Shown piece after piece: positions 1 through 7,965 of a stretch of DNA of 64,000 nt; within the stretch, counting starts at the first letter, position 1, and every line of letters begins with the position of its first letter. The DNA comes from Neisseria uirgultaei (lineage in GTDB: Bacteria; Pseudomonadota; Gammaproteobacteria; Burkholderiales; Neisseriaceae): positions 133,213 through 197,212 of the forward strand of contig NZ_CAUIYF010000003.1 in assembly GCF_962719845.1 (NCBI RefSeq), given 5' to 3'. The notes below the pieces were generated by a model, which was not told the DNA's origin, ran no database searches, and worked only from the letters and a program-made list of their open reading frames with translations. Made by a program: the position numbers and the translations under genes.

Positions 1-1
1 C

Positions 2-136
2 TGCCGCCGCTACCCCATCACGGCGGTAACGGGACACCAAGACATCGCACCCGGCCGCAAAACCGACCCCGGCCATTTTTTCGACTGGCGGCGGATACGT
101 GAGAAAGGGTTTCCCGTGGACAGAAATGCCGTCTGA
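2..136 (+). CDS. ampD: AmpD-type N-acetylmuramoyl-L-alanine amidase, C-terminal end (5' truncated by window)
   Basis: Frame 2 from the first base is open for 44 codons and reads TGHQDIAPGRKTDPG followed by FDW, the C-terminal block of the AmpD family. That block holds a zinc-ligand region (H of GHQDIAPG) and the substrate-contacting KTDPG. AmpD cleaves anhydro-muropeptides in the cytoplasm during peptidoglycan recycling. The start lies outside the window. The TGA stop is inside an uptake sequence (codons gcc gtc tga), so the protein ends in NAV. An inverted uptake-sequence pair follows directly and probably terminates the transcript. Identity rests on 44 residues but the motif is distinctive. 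Confidence 0.8.
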   Translation, partial: CRRYPITAVTGHQDIAPGRKTDPGHFFDWRRIREKGFPVDRNAV

Positions 137-159
137 AAACCACAGATTTCAGACGGCAT
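126..159 (+). terminator. DUS inverted-pair terminator after ampD
   Basis: ATGCCGTCTGAA at 126-137 and its reverse complement at 148-159 can form a 12-bp stem. The first copy contains the ampD stop codon. Confidence 0.75.
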
Positions 160-191
160 TTCGGAAAATTTCCGCTTATTTCGACACACTG

Positions 192-220
192 CTGTCAGAC
201 CCTGCAATTTTCGTTATAAT
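192..220 (+). promoter_or_regulatory. Candidate sigma-70 promoter for zipA
   Basis: CTGTCA (192-197, 4/6 match) and a perfect TATAAT (215-220) are 17 bp apart, about 110 bp upstream of zipA. Nothing else is recognisable between 160 and 329. Confidence 0.5.
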
Positions 221-329
221 TCAAACGTTATAACCGGTCGTTCCGTCAGACTGCCGGAAACGCAAGCCCGATTTAACCGCAGTACCCGCACTTTGCGTAT
301 CCTGCATCTCGAAATTTAAAGTGATTGCC

Positions 330-1616
330 ATGATTTACATCGTACTGTTTCTAGCCGTCGTCCTCGCCGTTGTCGCCTACAATATGTATCAGGAAAACCA
401 ATACCGCAAAAAAGTGCGCGACCAGTTCGGACACTCCGACAAAGATGCCCTGCTCAACAGCAAAACCAGCCATGTCCGCGACGGCAAACCGTCCGGCGGA
501 CCGGTCATGATGCCGAAACCCCAACCGGCGGTCAAAAAAACGGCAAAACCCCAAGACCCCGCCATGCGCAACCTGCAAGAACAGGATGCCGTCTACATCG
601 CCAAGCAGAAACAGGCAAAAGCCTCCCCGTTCAAAACCGAAATCGAAACCGTCTTGGAAGAAAGCGGCATTATCGACAACTCCGCCCACACCGCTTCCGA
701 ACCCCAAACCGGACATTCCGCACCAAAACCTGCCGACGCGCCGACAAAACCCGTTCCTGTCCCGCAAACGCCGGCAAAACCGCTGATTACGCTCAAAGAG
801 CTGTCGAAGGTCGAGCTGCCCTGGTTTGACGTGCGCTTCGATTTCATTTCCTATATCGCGCTGACCGAAGCCAAAGAACTGCACGCACTGCCGCGCCTTT
901 CCAACCGCTGCCGCTACCAGATTGTCGGCTGCACCATGGACGACCATTTCCAGATTGCCGAACCCATCCCGGGCATCCGCTATCAGGCATTTATCGTGGG
1001 TATTCAGGCAGTCAGCCGCAACGGACTTGCCTCGCAGGAAGAACTCTCCGCATTCAACCGCCAGGTGGACGCATTCGCACAAAGCATGGGTGGTCAGACG
1101 CTGCACACCGACCTTGCCGCCTTTATCGAAGTGGCTTCCGCACTGGACGCATTCTGCGCGCGCGTCGACCAGACCATCGCCATCCATTTGGTTTCCCCGA
1201 CCAGCATCAGCGGCGTAGAACTGCGTTCCGCCGTAACGGGCGTGGGTTTCGTTTTGGAAGACGACGGCGCGTTCCACTATACCGACACGTCGGGTTCGAC
1301 CATGTTCTCCATCTGCACGCTCAACAACGAGCCGTTTACCAATGCCCTTTTGGACAACCAGTCCTACAAAGGCTTCAGTATGCTGCTCGACATCCCGCAC
1401 TCTCCGGCAGGCGAAAAAACTTTTGACGACCTCTTTATGGATTTGGCGGTACGCCTGTCCGGCCAGTTGAACCTGAATCTGGTCAACGACAAAATGGAAG
1501 AAGTTTCGACCCAATGGCTCAAAGACGTACGCACTTATGTATTGGCGCGTCAGTCCGAGATGCTCAAAGTCGGTATCGAACCGGGCGGCAAAACCGCCCT
1601 GCGCCTGTTCTCCTAA
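330..1616 (+). CDS. zipA: Cell division protein ZipA homologue
   Basis: This is an essential-type divisome component that anchors FtsZ to the inner membrane. The 428-residue product starts MIYIVLFLAVVLAVVAYNMY, a single N-terminal membrane anchor (residues 1-16). A positively charged stretch and a long Pro/Lys/Ala-rich flexible linker (about residues 60-155) follow. The C-terminal globular domain runs from about residue 165 to the end, as in the ZipA C-terminal FtsZ-binding fold. The ATG at 330 is preferred over an in-frame GTG at 321, because it places the membrane segment at the N-terminus as in the family. It is longer than the E. coli protein (about 330 aa), mainly in the linker. It lies between ampD and ligA; zipA-ligA adjacency is common in proteobacteria. 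Confidence 0.9.
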   Translation: MIYIVLFLAVVLAVVAYNMYQENQYRKKVRDQFGHSDKDALLNSKTSHVRDGKPSGGPVMMPKPQPAVKKTAKPQDPAMRNLQEQDAVYIAKQKQAKASPFKTEIETVLEESGIIDNSAHTASEPQTGHSAPKPADAPTKPVPVPQTPAKPLITLKELSKVELPWFDVRFDFISYIALTEAKELHALPRLSNRCRYQIVGCTMDDHFQIAEPIPGIRYQAFIVGIQAVSRNGLASQEELSAFNRQVDAFAQSMGGQTLHTDLAAFIEVASALDAFCARVDQTIAIHLVSPTSISGVELRSAVTGVGFVLEDDGAFHYTDTSGSTMFSICTLNNEPFTNALLDNQSYKGFSMLLDIPHSPAGEKTFDDLFMDLAVRLSGQLNLNLVNDKMEEVSTQWLKDVRTYVLARQSEMLKVGIEPGGKTALRLFS

Positions 1617-1701
1617 AATCGAATGCAATCAAAGCGGATATGTCGTTACGGCATATCCGCTTTTTTTCGGGTAAAATTCAGCTGTTTTCAACCTATCATT
1701 T

Positions 1702-1752
1702 TTCAGACGACCTTTGCCCGTTTCATCCCGTATCAGACAAAGGTCGTCTGAA
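1702..1752 (+). repeat. Inverted pair of variant uptake sequence AGGTCGTCTGAA
   Basis: TTCAGACGACCT (1702-1713) and AGGTCGTCTGAA (1741-1752) form an exact inverted pair with a 27-nt loop between zipA and ligA. This differs at two positions from the ATGCCGTCTGAA that dominates the window, and matches the variant dialect described for other Neisseria species. It may act as the zipA terminator. Confidence 0.75.
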
Positions 1753-1763
1753 AACCTTCTCTC

Positions 1764-4301
1764 ATGAATCCAAACTCAAAACATAACACTAACCTTACCA
1801 ATCTTCTTAAACCGTCTGATAGTGATATAAAACAATTTGCCGCACAACACATCTGCCGCCTCACCGACCTCCTCAACCGCTACGCCTACGAATACTACAC
1901 CCTCGATGCGCCCAGCGTACCCGATGCCGAATACGACCGCCTGTTCCGTGAACTCGAAGCCCTCGAGCTGAACCATCCCGAGCTCAAGCTGCCCGACAGC
2001 CCGACTCAGCGTGTCGGCGGCGAGCCTTTGGCGGGATTTGCCGAAGTACGCCACGAAGTGCCGATGCTGTCGCTGACCAACGCTTTTTCCCCGCAAGATG
2101 AAAACGGCGTGTTCGACCATGCCGAAATGTACGCCTTCGACCAACGCGTGCGCGACGGCTTGGACGGCGGCAATCCCGAATACGTTATCGAACCCAAATT
2201 CGACGGCCTCGCCATCAGCCTGCTCTACCGCGACGGCGTATTGGTGCAGGCGGCAACGCGCGGCGACGGTACGACGGGCGAAGACGTTACCCAAAACGTC
2301 AAAACCGTCGCCAATATCCCCCTGCGGCTACACGGCGAAAACGCGCCCGAACTCATCGAAGTGCGCGGCGAAGTGCTGATGCTCAAAGCCGACTTTGCCG
2401 CGCTCAATAAACGTCAAGCCGAAAACGGGCAAAAATCCTTTGCCAATCCGCGCAACGCCGCTGCCGGCAGCCTGCGCCAACTCGATTCGCGCATCACCGC
2501 GCAACGCAAACTGCACTTTTTCCCCTACTCGATTGCCCGCCAGCAAGGCGGTTTCGTCGCGGAAGAGCATATCCAAGAACTCGCCTATTTCCGAGAACTC
2601 GGCTTCAGCCTACCCGACGGCAATTTCGGCTGTTTCAAAAATATCGGCGAAGTATTGGCATTTTACGAACAAATGCAGCAAAAACGCCCTGAGCTGCCCT
2701 ATGAAATCGACGGCATGGTCGTCAAAGTCAACAGCTTGGCGCAACAGCGCGAACTCGGCTTCATCTCCCGTGCGCCGCGCTGGGCGATTGCCCACAAATT
2801 CCCCGCCGAAGAAGCCCTGACCGTCGTCGAAGCCATAGACGTACAAATCGGGCGCACCGGCGCGGTTACCCCCGTCGCCCGCCTGCAACCCGTATTCGTC
2901 GGCGGCGTAACCGTCACCAACGCCACTCTGCACAATCAGGACGAAGTATCGCGTAAAGACGTGCGCATCGGCGATACCGTCGTCGTGCGCCGCGCCGGAG
3001 ACGTGATTCCCGAAGTTGTACGCGTGATTTTCGAACGCCGCCCGATGCAGGAAACCGCCGTTGCCGTTTCAGACGGCATCAAATACCAACAAGACGACCT
3101 GTTTGCCGAAGCACCGGCTGCAAACCAAACCCAATCCGTTCCGCTCCACAAGCCCTACCGCCTGCCGACCCATTGCCCCATCTGCCGCAGCGAAATCGAA
3201 CGCGAAGAAGGCGAAGCCGTCGCTCGATGCAGCGGCGGCATGCTTTGTCAGGCACAACGCGCACAAGGCTTAATCCACTTCGCCTCGCGCAAAGCCATGG
3301 ACATCGACGGACTCGGTCAAAAACAAATCGAGCAACTTGTCGCCCAAGACCTCGTCCGCCATTTTGCCGACCTCTACCGCCTCGACATCCCGACCTTGCA
3401 AAAAATGAAGGAAACGGCGGATAAAGGGTCGTCTGAAAACGAAGACGGCGACACAGAAACGGTTTCAGGCGACCTGTCTGAATCCAATACCCCAAACGGC
3501 AAAAAACAGCCGACCAAGTGGGCGGAAAACATCCTCGCAGGCATAGAAGCCAGCAAAACGCCCGAACTCGCCCGCTTCCTGTTCGCGCTCGGCATCCGCC
3601 ACGTCGGCGAACGCACCGCCAAAACACTGGCGCAGGCATTCGGTTCGCTGGAACACGTCCGCCGCGCGCCCGAACCCATCCTCGCCTGCCTGCCCGACAT
3701 CGGCACCGTCGTGGCGCGTTCCATCGCCCACTTCTTTGCCCAAGCCGAACAGCAGGCGATGATAGACGAACTGCTCGCCGCAGGCGTTGCCCCGCAAACC
3801 CAAGCCGTCAGCCTGCCTGCCGCACAATATGCCGAACCGCAACGCTGGATCGCCCGCCTGCCCAGTTTCAAAATCAGCGAAAACAAAGCCCAAGCCTTAT
3901 GGGAACTCGCCGGCAAAAACATAGAAGGCCTGCAAAACGACAAAGCCCTCCCTGCCGACTGGCAGGCGTGGCGCAGCGAACCACAAAACGCCGCCCTGCT
4001 CGAAAACCTGAAAACCTTCTTCGCGCAAATGCCGTCTGAAGACGAAGCGGCGCAAGGTTCAGACGGCATCAATAAAGCCGTGGCGAGCAAAACCTTTGTG
4101 TTAACCGGCACCCTGCCCACGCTCAAACGCGACCAAGCCCAAGCATTAATCGAAGCCGCAGGCGGCAAAGTTTCCGGCAGCGTGTCCAAAAAAACCGATT
4201 ACGTCGTCGCCGGAGAAGCCGCGGGCAGCAAGCTGGAAAAAGCCAATGCCTTGGGCGTTTCCGTCCTCAGCGAAGCCGACCTGCTTACCCTGCTCGGCTG
4301 A
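1764..4301 (+). CDS. ligA: NAD+-dependent DNA ligase LigA
   Basis: LigA seals nicks during replication and repair using NAD+. Domains in order: Ia (about 28-105), nucleotidyltransferase with the adenylated lysine in EPKFDG (K145), OB fold (about 340-430), a Cys4 zinc finger (CPIC...CSGGMLC, about 470-495), HhH repeats (about 500-720) and a C-terminal BRCT domain (about 773-845). At 845 aa it is about 170 aa longer than E. coli LigA (671 aa). The extra sequence is in low-complexity interdomain segments, and several of these carry uptake sequences: SDGI near residue 436, a GGTCGTCTGAA-type element near residue 554, and an inverted pair at residues 756-769. The start at 1764 gives a family-like N-terminus, but the next in-frame starts cannot be excluded. 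Confidence 0.95.
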   Translation: MNPNSKHNTNLTNLLKPSDSDIKQFAAQHICRLTDLLNRYAYEYYTLDAPSVPDAEYDRLFRELEALELNHPELKLPDSPTQRVGGEPLAGFAEVRHEVPMLSLTNAFSPQDENGVFDHAEMYAFDQRVRDGLDGGNPEYVIEPKFDGLAISLLYRDGVLVQAATRGDGTTGEDVTQNVKTVANIPLRLHGENAPELIEVRGEVLMLKADFAALNKRQAENGQKSFANPRNAAAGSLRQLDSRITAQRKLHFFPYSIARQQGGFVAEEHIQELAYFRELGFSLPDGNFGCFKNIGEVLAFYEQMQQKRPELPYEIDGMVVKVNSLAQQRELGFISRAPRWAIAHKFPAEEALTVVEAIDVQIGRTGAVTPVARLQPVFVGGVTVTNATLHNQDEVSRKDVRIGDTVVVRRAGDVIPEVVRVIFERRPMQETAVAVSDGIKYQQDDLFAEAPAANQTQSVPLHKPYRLPTHCPICRSEIEREEGEAVARCSGGMLCQAQRAQGLIHFASRKAMDIDGLGQKQIEQLVAQDLVRHFADLYRLDIPTLQKMKETADKGSSENEDGDTETVSGDLSESNTPNGKKQPTKWAENILAGIEASKTPELARFLFALGIRHVGERTAKTLAQAFGSLEHVRRAPEPILACLPDIGTVVARSIAHFFAQAEQQAMIDELLAAGVAPQTQAVSLPAAQYAEPQRWIARLPSFKISENKAQALWELAGKNIEGLQNDKALPADWQAWRSEPQNAALLENLKTFFAQMPSEDEAAQGSDGINKAVASKTFVLTGTLPTLKRDQAQALIEAAGGKVSGSVSKKTDYVVAGEAAGSKLEKANALGVSVLSEADLLTLLG
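4029..4069 (+). repeat. Intragenic inverted DUS pair encoding a LigA linker
   Basis: ATGCCGTCTGAA (4029-4040) and TTCAGACGGCAT (4058-4069) lie in frame in ligA and encode MPSEDEAAQGSDGI, just before the BRCT domain. The geometry is the same as the intergenic uptake-sequence hairpins. Confidence 0.9.
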
Positions 4302-4305
4302 ACCT

Positions 4306-4334
4306 ATGCCGTCTGAACCGCCTTCAGACGGCAT
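4306..4334 (+). terminator. DUS inverted-pair terminator after ligA
   Basis: ATGCCGTCTGAA at 4306-4317 and its complement at 4323-4334, starting 5 nt after the ligA stop. Confidence 0.7.
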
Positions 4335-4357
4335 TGTCCACTTTTCCGAACCACACC

Positions 4358-5533
4358 ATGCACACCATTTCCTTTCCAAACCGCACCCGACTCACCGCCC
4401 TGCCGCCCCTGTCGCTTTACATCCACATCCCGTGGTGCATCAAAAAATGCCCGTATTGCGACTTCAATTCCCACAGCCTGAAAAACGGATTGCCCGAAGC
4501 CGCCTATATCGACGCGCTGCTGACCGATTTGCAGCTTGAATTGCCCAATATTTGGGGCAGGCCGGTGGAAACAATCTTTTTCGGCGGCGGTACGCCCAGC
4601 CTGTTTCAGGCGGAATCAATCGACCGTTTGTTGAGCGGCGTGCGTTCGCTGTTGCGCTTGCAGCCGGAAGCGGAAATTACGTTGGAAGCCAATCCGGGTA
4701 CGTTTGAAATCGAGAAGTTTCAAGGATTTAAAGACGCGGGTATCACGCGGCTTTCTATTGGTGTGCAGAGTTTCAACGACGATATGCTTGCGCGGCTGGG
4801 GCGCGTCCACAATGGCAAAGAAGCCTTAACCGCCATAGCTACTGCCTTGAAATTATTTGATAAAGTCAATATCGACTTGATGTACGCCCTGCCGAACCAG
4901 ACCGTTCAGACGGCATTGGACGACGTGCAAACCGCCATCGCCACGGGCGCAACCCACATCAGCGCGTATCATCTGACCATGGAGCCGAACACGCCGTTCG
5001 GTCATACACCGCCGAAAGGTTTGCCGCAAGACGAAGCAGCATTGGACATCGAAGACGCGGTACACGGCGCGCTGGAAGGCACGGGTTTTATCCACTACGA
5101 AACATCGGCTTTTGCGAAACCCGCCATGCAGTGCCGCCACAATTTGAACTACTGGCAGTTCGGCGATTATTTAGGCATAGGCGCGGGCGCGCACGGCAAA
5201 ATCTCCTATCCCGACCGCATCGAACGCACCGTCCGCCGCCGCCACCCCAACGACTACCTCGCCCTAATGCAAAGCCAACCGAGCGAAGCCGTTGAACGCA
5301 AAACCGTCGCCGCCGAAGATTTGCCGTTCGAATTCATGATGAACGCCCTGCGCCTGATCGACGGCGTACCCGCCGCGATGTTACAGGAACGCACGGGCGT
5401 ACCCGCCGCCAAAATCATGGCGCAAATCGAAACGGCAAGGCAAAAAGGCCTGCTGGAAACCGACCCGACCGTGTTCCGCCCGACCGAACGGGGACGGTTG
5501 TTTTTAAACGATTTATTGCAGTGTTTTTTATAA
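4358..5533 (+). CDS. hemW: Radical SAM heme chaperone HemW (HemN-like)
   Basis: The 391-aa product has YIHIPWC with the radical-SAM CX3CX2C cluster (C27, C31, C34), a GGGTPS motif near residue 76, and GVQSFND. A C-terminal HemN-type domain follows. The length and lack of the long HemN N-terminal extension fit HemW (E. coli about 378 aa), which carries heme and delivers it to target proteins, rather than coproporphyrinogen dehydrogenase. The ATG at 4358 is chosen over an upstream in-frame TTG at 4334 that lies within an uptake sequence. One in-frame reverse DUS encodes QTALDD (about 4905-4920). Confidence 0.88.
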   Translation: MHTISFPNRTRLTALPPLSLYIHIPWCIKKCPYCDFNSHSLKNGLPEAAYIDALLTDLQLELPNIWGRPVETIFFGGGTPSLFQAESIDRLLSGVRSLLRLQPEAEITLEANPGTFEIEKFQGFKDAGITRLSIGVQSFNDDMLARLGRVHNGKEALTAIATALKLFDKVNIDLMYALPNQTVQTALDDVQTAIATGATHISAYHLTMEPNTPFGHTPPKGLPQDEAALDIEDAVHGALEGTGFIHYETSAFAKPAMQCRHNLNYWQFGDYLGIGAGAHGKISYPDRIERTVRRRHPNDYLALMQSQPSEAVERKTVAAEDLPFEFMMNALRLIDGVPAAMLQERTGVPAAKIMAQIETARQKGLLETDPTVFRPTERGRLFLNDLLQCFL

Positions 5534-5912
5534 GCGCAAACAAATCGGCGGCCGCCCGGGAAAACCCGCCCCGAACGCGGCCGGCAAATATGCTTATCGA
5601 TGGAAAACGCAGCCACATCCCCCGCCGGGCGTTTCAGACGGCACAGCCGCCGCCGGAAATGTCCGACGCTTAAGGCAACGCCGCACACAAAAAACCGTAC
5701 GCCTGCGCCTGCAACAATCCGACAGATACCGCCGCCGCGCCTTTGCGGTTTTTTCCAAACCGTTTGCAAGTTCCACCCGTCCGCCGCGTGATGCCGCCGC
5801 CACCATTTAAAGGCAACGCGCGGGTTAACGGCTTTGCCGTCGGCAGAGCAGCCGGATGCCGCCGCGTATCTTGAGGCATTGAAAATATTACGATGCAAAA
5901 AGAAAATTTCAG
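5534..5912. other. GC-rich intergenic stretch without a recognisable gene
   Basis: This stretch between hemW and the nspA promoter has short minus-strand open frames but no family motif, no good ribosome site and no codon bias that I can support. It holds one imperfect uptake sequence (about 5631-5642). A degenerate gene remnant is possible. Confidence 0.4.
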
Positions 5913-5918
5913 TATAAT
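5913..5918 (+). promoter_or_regulatory. -10 element upstream of nspA
   Basis: TATAAT at 5913-5918 is followed by an AT-rich leader and AAAGGAAC ribosome site before nspA. No convincing -35 is seen at 16-18 bp, so another factor or a weak -35 may be involved. Confidence 0.45.
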
Positions 5919-5980
5919 ACGGCAGGATTCTTTAACGGATTCTTAACAATTTTTCTCCCTAACCATAAAGGAACCAAAAT

Positions 5981-6508
5981 ATGAAAAAAGCACTTGCCGC
6001 ACTGATTGCCCTCGCCCTCCCGACCGCCGCACTGGCAGAAGGCGCATCCGGCTTTTACGTCCAAGCCGATGCCGCACACGCCAAAGCCTCAAGCTCTTTA
6101 GGTTCTGCCAAAGGCTTCAGCCCGCGCATCTCCGCAGGCTACCGCATCAACGACCTCCGCTTCGCCGTCGATTACACGCGCTACAAAAACTATAAACAAG
6201 TCCCATCCACCGATTTCAAACTTTACAGCATCGGCGCGTCCGCCATTTACGACTTCGACACCCAATCGCCCGTCAAACCGTATCTCGGCGCGCGCTTGAG
6301 CCTCAACCGCGCCTCCGTCGACTTGGGCGGCAGCGACAGCTTCAGCCAAACCTCCACCGGTCTCGGCGTATTGGCGGGCGTAAGCTATGCCGTTACCCCG
6401 AATGTCGATTTGGATGCCGGCTACCGCTACAACTACGTCGGCAAAGTCAACACTGTCAAAAACGTCCGCTCCAGCGAACTGTCCGCCGGCGTGCGCGTCA
6501 AATTCTGA
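5981..6508 (+). CDS. nspA: Outer membrane protein NspA (Neisserial surface protein A)
   Basis: This is a small eight-stranded outer membrane beta-barrel related to the Opa proteins. In pathogenic Neisseria NspA is known to bind factor H. The 175-aa precursor has a classic signal peptide (MKKALAALIALALPTAALA, cleavage before EGASGFYVQ). The mature protein has alternating beta-strand repeats (GYRINDLRFAVDYTRY, KLYSIGASAIYDF, NVDLDAGYRYNYVG) and ends in a terminal aromatic (VRVKF), as needed for BAM-dependent insertion. A surface loop reads NYKQVPSTDF, one residue longer than the NYKAPSTDF form I recall from some meningococcal alleles. It has its own -10 element and a strong terminator, so it is likely monocistronic. 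Confidence 0.95.
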   Translation: MKKALAALIALALPTAALAEGASGFYVQADAAHAKASSSLGSAKGFSPRISAGYRINDLRFAVDYTRYKNYKQVPSTDFKLYSIGASAIYDFDTQSPVKPYLGARLSLNRASVDLGGSDSFSQTSTGLGVLAGVSYAVTPNVDLDAGYRYNYVGKVNTVKNVRSSELSAGVRVKF

Positions 6509-6525
6509 TATACGCCTTATTCCGC

Positions 6526-6553
6526 AAACCGCCGAGCCTTCGGCGGTTTTTTG
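6526..6553 (+). terminator. Rho-independent terminator of nspA
   Basis: AAACCGCCGA (6526-6535) pairs with TCGGCGGTTT (6540-6549) across a 4-nt loop and is followed by a T run. Confidence 0.9.
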
Positions 6554-6654
6554 TTTTCAACATCCATGCCGTCTGAAACTACACAAGCCGGCGGTTTTGT
6601 ACGATAATCCCGAACGCTGCGGCTTCTGCCGCCCTATTTTTTAAGGAATCCGAA

Positions 6655-7044
6655 ATGTCCAAAACCATCATCCACACCGACAAAGCCCCTGCCGCCATCG
6701 GCGCATACAGCCAAGCCGTCCGAGCAGGCGACACCGTTTACATGAGCGGTCAAATCCCCCTCGATCCCGCCACCATGACCGTCGTCGGCAACGGCGATTT
6801 CCGCGCCGAAGCGCGCCAGGTCTTTAAAAACCTGCAAGCCGTCGCCGAAGCGGCAGGCGGTTCGCTGGACGACATCGTCAAACTCAACGCCTACCTGACC
6901 GACCTTGCCAACTTCGCCGTCTTCAACGAAGTGATGGCGGAATTTATCGCCGAGCCGTTCCCCGCCCGCGCCGCCGTCGGCGTTGCCTCGCTGCCCAAAG
7001 GCGTGCAGGTTGAAGCCGAAGCCGTCCTCGTTTTGAACGCATAA
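6655..7044 (+). CDS. ridA: RidA family enamine/imine deaminase
   Basis: RidA hydrolyses reactive 2-aminoacrylate and other enamine intermediates produced by PLP enzymes such as threonine dehydratase. The 129-aa length is typical. It carries the family signature PARAAVGVASLPKGVQVEAEA near the C-terminus, including the catalytic arginine in FPARAAV. AYSQAVRAGDTVYMSGQ is near the N-terminus. A GGAATC site precedes the ATG. One lone uptake sequence lies upstream (about 6568). Confidence 0.93.
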   Translation: MSKTIIHTDKAPAAIGAYSQAVRAGDTVYMSGQIPLDPATMTVVGNGDFRAEARQVFKNLQAVAEAAGGSLDDIVKLNAYLTDLANFAVFNEVMAEFIAEPFPARAAVGVASLPKGVQVEAEAVLVLNA

Positions 7045-7120
7045 TTCCACGTTCAGACGGCATAAGATTTCCAACTGTGCCGTCCGAACCGCAATACTTT
7101 CCCACTTCACAACACCCGCA

Positions 7121-7951
7121 ATGGCACATTACGCAATCGGCGACATCCAAGGCTGCTTCGACGAACTGACCGCGCTGCTCGGCAAAATCGGCTTCAACCA
7201 CGGCACGGACACCCTCTGGCTGACGGGCGACATCGTCAACCGCGGCCCGAAATCCCTCGAAACGCTGCAATTCTGCATCCGTCACGAAAACAGCGTGCAA
7301 ATCGTCCTCGGCAACCACGACCTGCACCTGCTCGCCGTCGGCTGCGGCGAAGGCGCGCTCAAACGCAGCGACACAATCGAACCCATACTCAAACACCCCG
7401 ACGGCAGAAAAATGCTCGACTGGCTGCGTGCGCAACCGCTGTTGATACGCGAGGGCAGCCGCGTGATGGTACACGCCGGCATCCTGCCGCAATGGTGCAT
7501 AGCCAAAGCCGAATCGCTCGCTAGAGAAGCCGAAGCCGAACTGCGCGGCAAAAAATACGTCAAATTCTTTTCCAAAATGTACGGCAACAAACCGGCCGCG
7601 TGGGATGAAGGTTTGGAAGGCTATGCCCGCCTGCGCTTCATCGTCAACGCATTCACGCGGATGCGCGCCCTGACCTTTAAAAACGAACTGGATTTCGACT
7701 ACAAATCCACAGTGAAAAAAATGCCGCTTTACCTGCGCCCGTGGTTCAAAGCCCCCGACCGGCAAAACCTCGACCACACCATCATCTTCGGACACTGGTC
7801 CTCGCTGGGCTACACGAATGCCGACAACGTCATCTCGCTGGACACCGGCGCGCTGTGGGGCGGGCAGCTGACCGCCGTCAACCTCGAAACGGAAGAAATT
7901 ACCCAAGTCCAAGCCGCCGGCGGCATAGACTGGAAAAGCTTCGCAAAATAA
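7121..7951 (+). CDS. apaH: Symmetrical diadenosine tetraphosphatase ApaH
   Basis: ApaH hydrolyses Ap4A to two ADP and also removes Np4 caps from RNA in other bacteria. The 276-aa product has the metallophosphatase motifs in order: GDIQGC (7-12), GDIVNRGP (about 36-43) and GNHDLHLL (about 65-72), with later histidines in VHAG and FGHWSS. The start at 7121 is the first ATG and begins MAHYAIGDIQG, as usual. Only 14 nt separate it from trkH, so the two are probably co-transcribed. Confidence 0.95.
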   Translation: MAHYAIGDIQGCFDELTALLGKIGFNHGTDTLWLTGDIVNRGPKSLETLQFCIRHENSVQIVLGNHDLHLLAVGCGEGALKRSDTIEPILKHPDGRKMLDWLRAQPLLIREGSRVMVHAGILPQWCIAKAESLAREAEAELRGKKYVKFFSKMYGNKPAAWDEGLEGYARLRFIVNAFTRMRALTFKNELDFDYKSTVKKMPLYLRPWFKAPDRQNLDHTIIFGHWSSLGYTNADNVISLDTGALWGGQLTAVNLETEEITQVQAAGGIDWKSFAK

Positions 7952-7965
7952 CGGACCGCCCCACT

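Noticed and set aside
351..1628. Long minus-strand frame over zipA
   Set aside because: Mirror frame of zipA with no recognisable domain.
5254..5898. 214-codon minus-strand gene between hemW and nspA
   Set aside because: Half lies antisense to hemW, the rest has no motif or ribosome site; only noted as an empty stretch.
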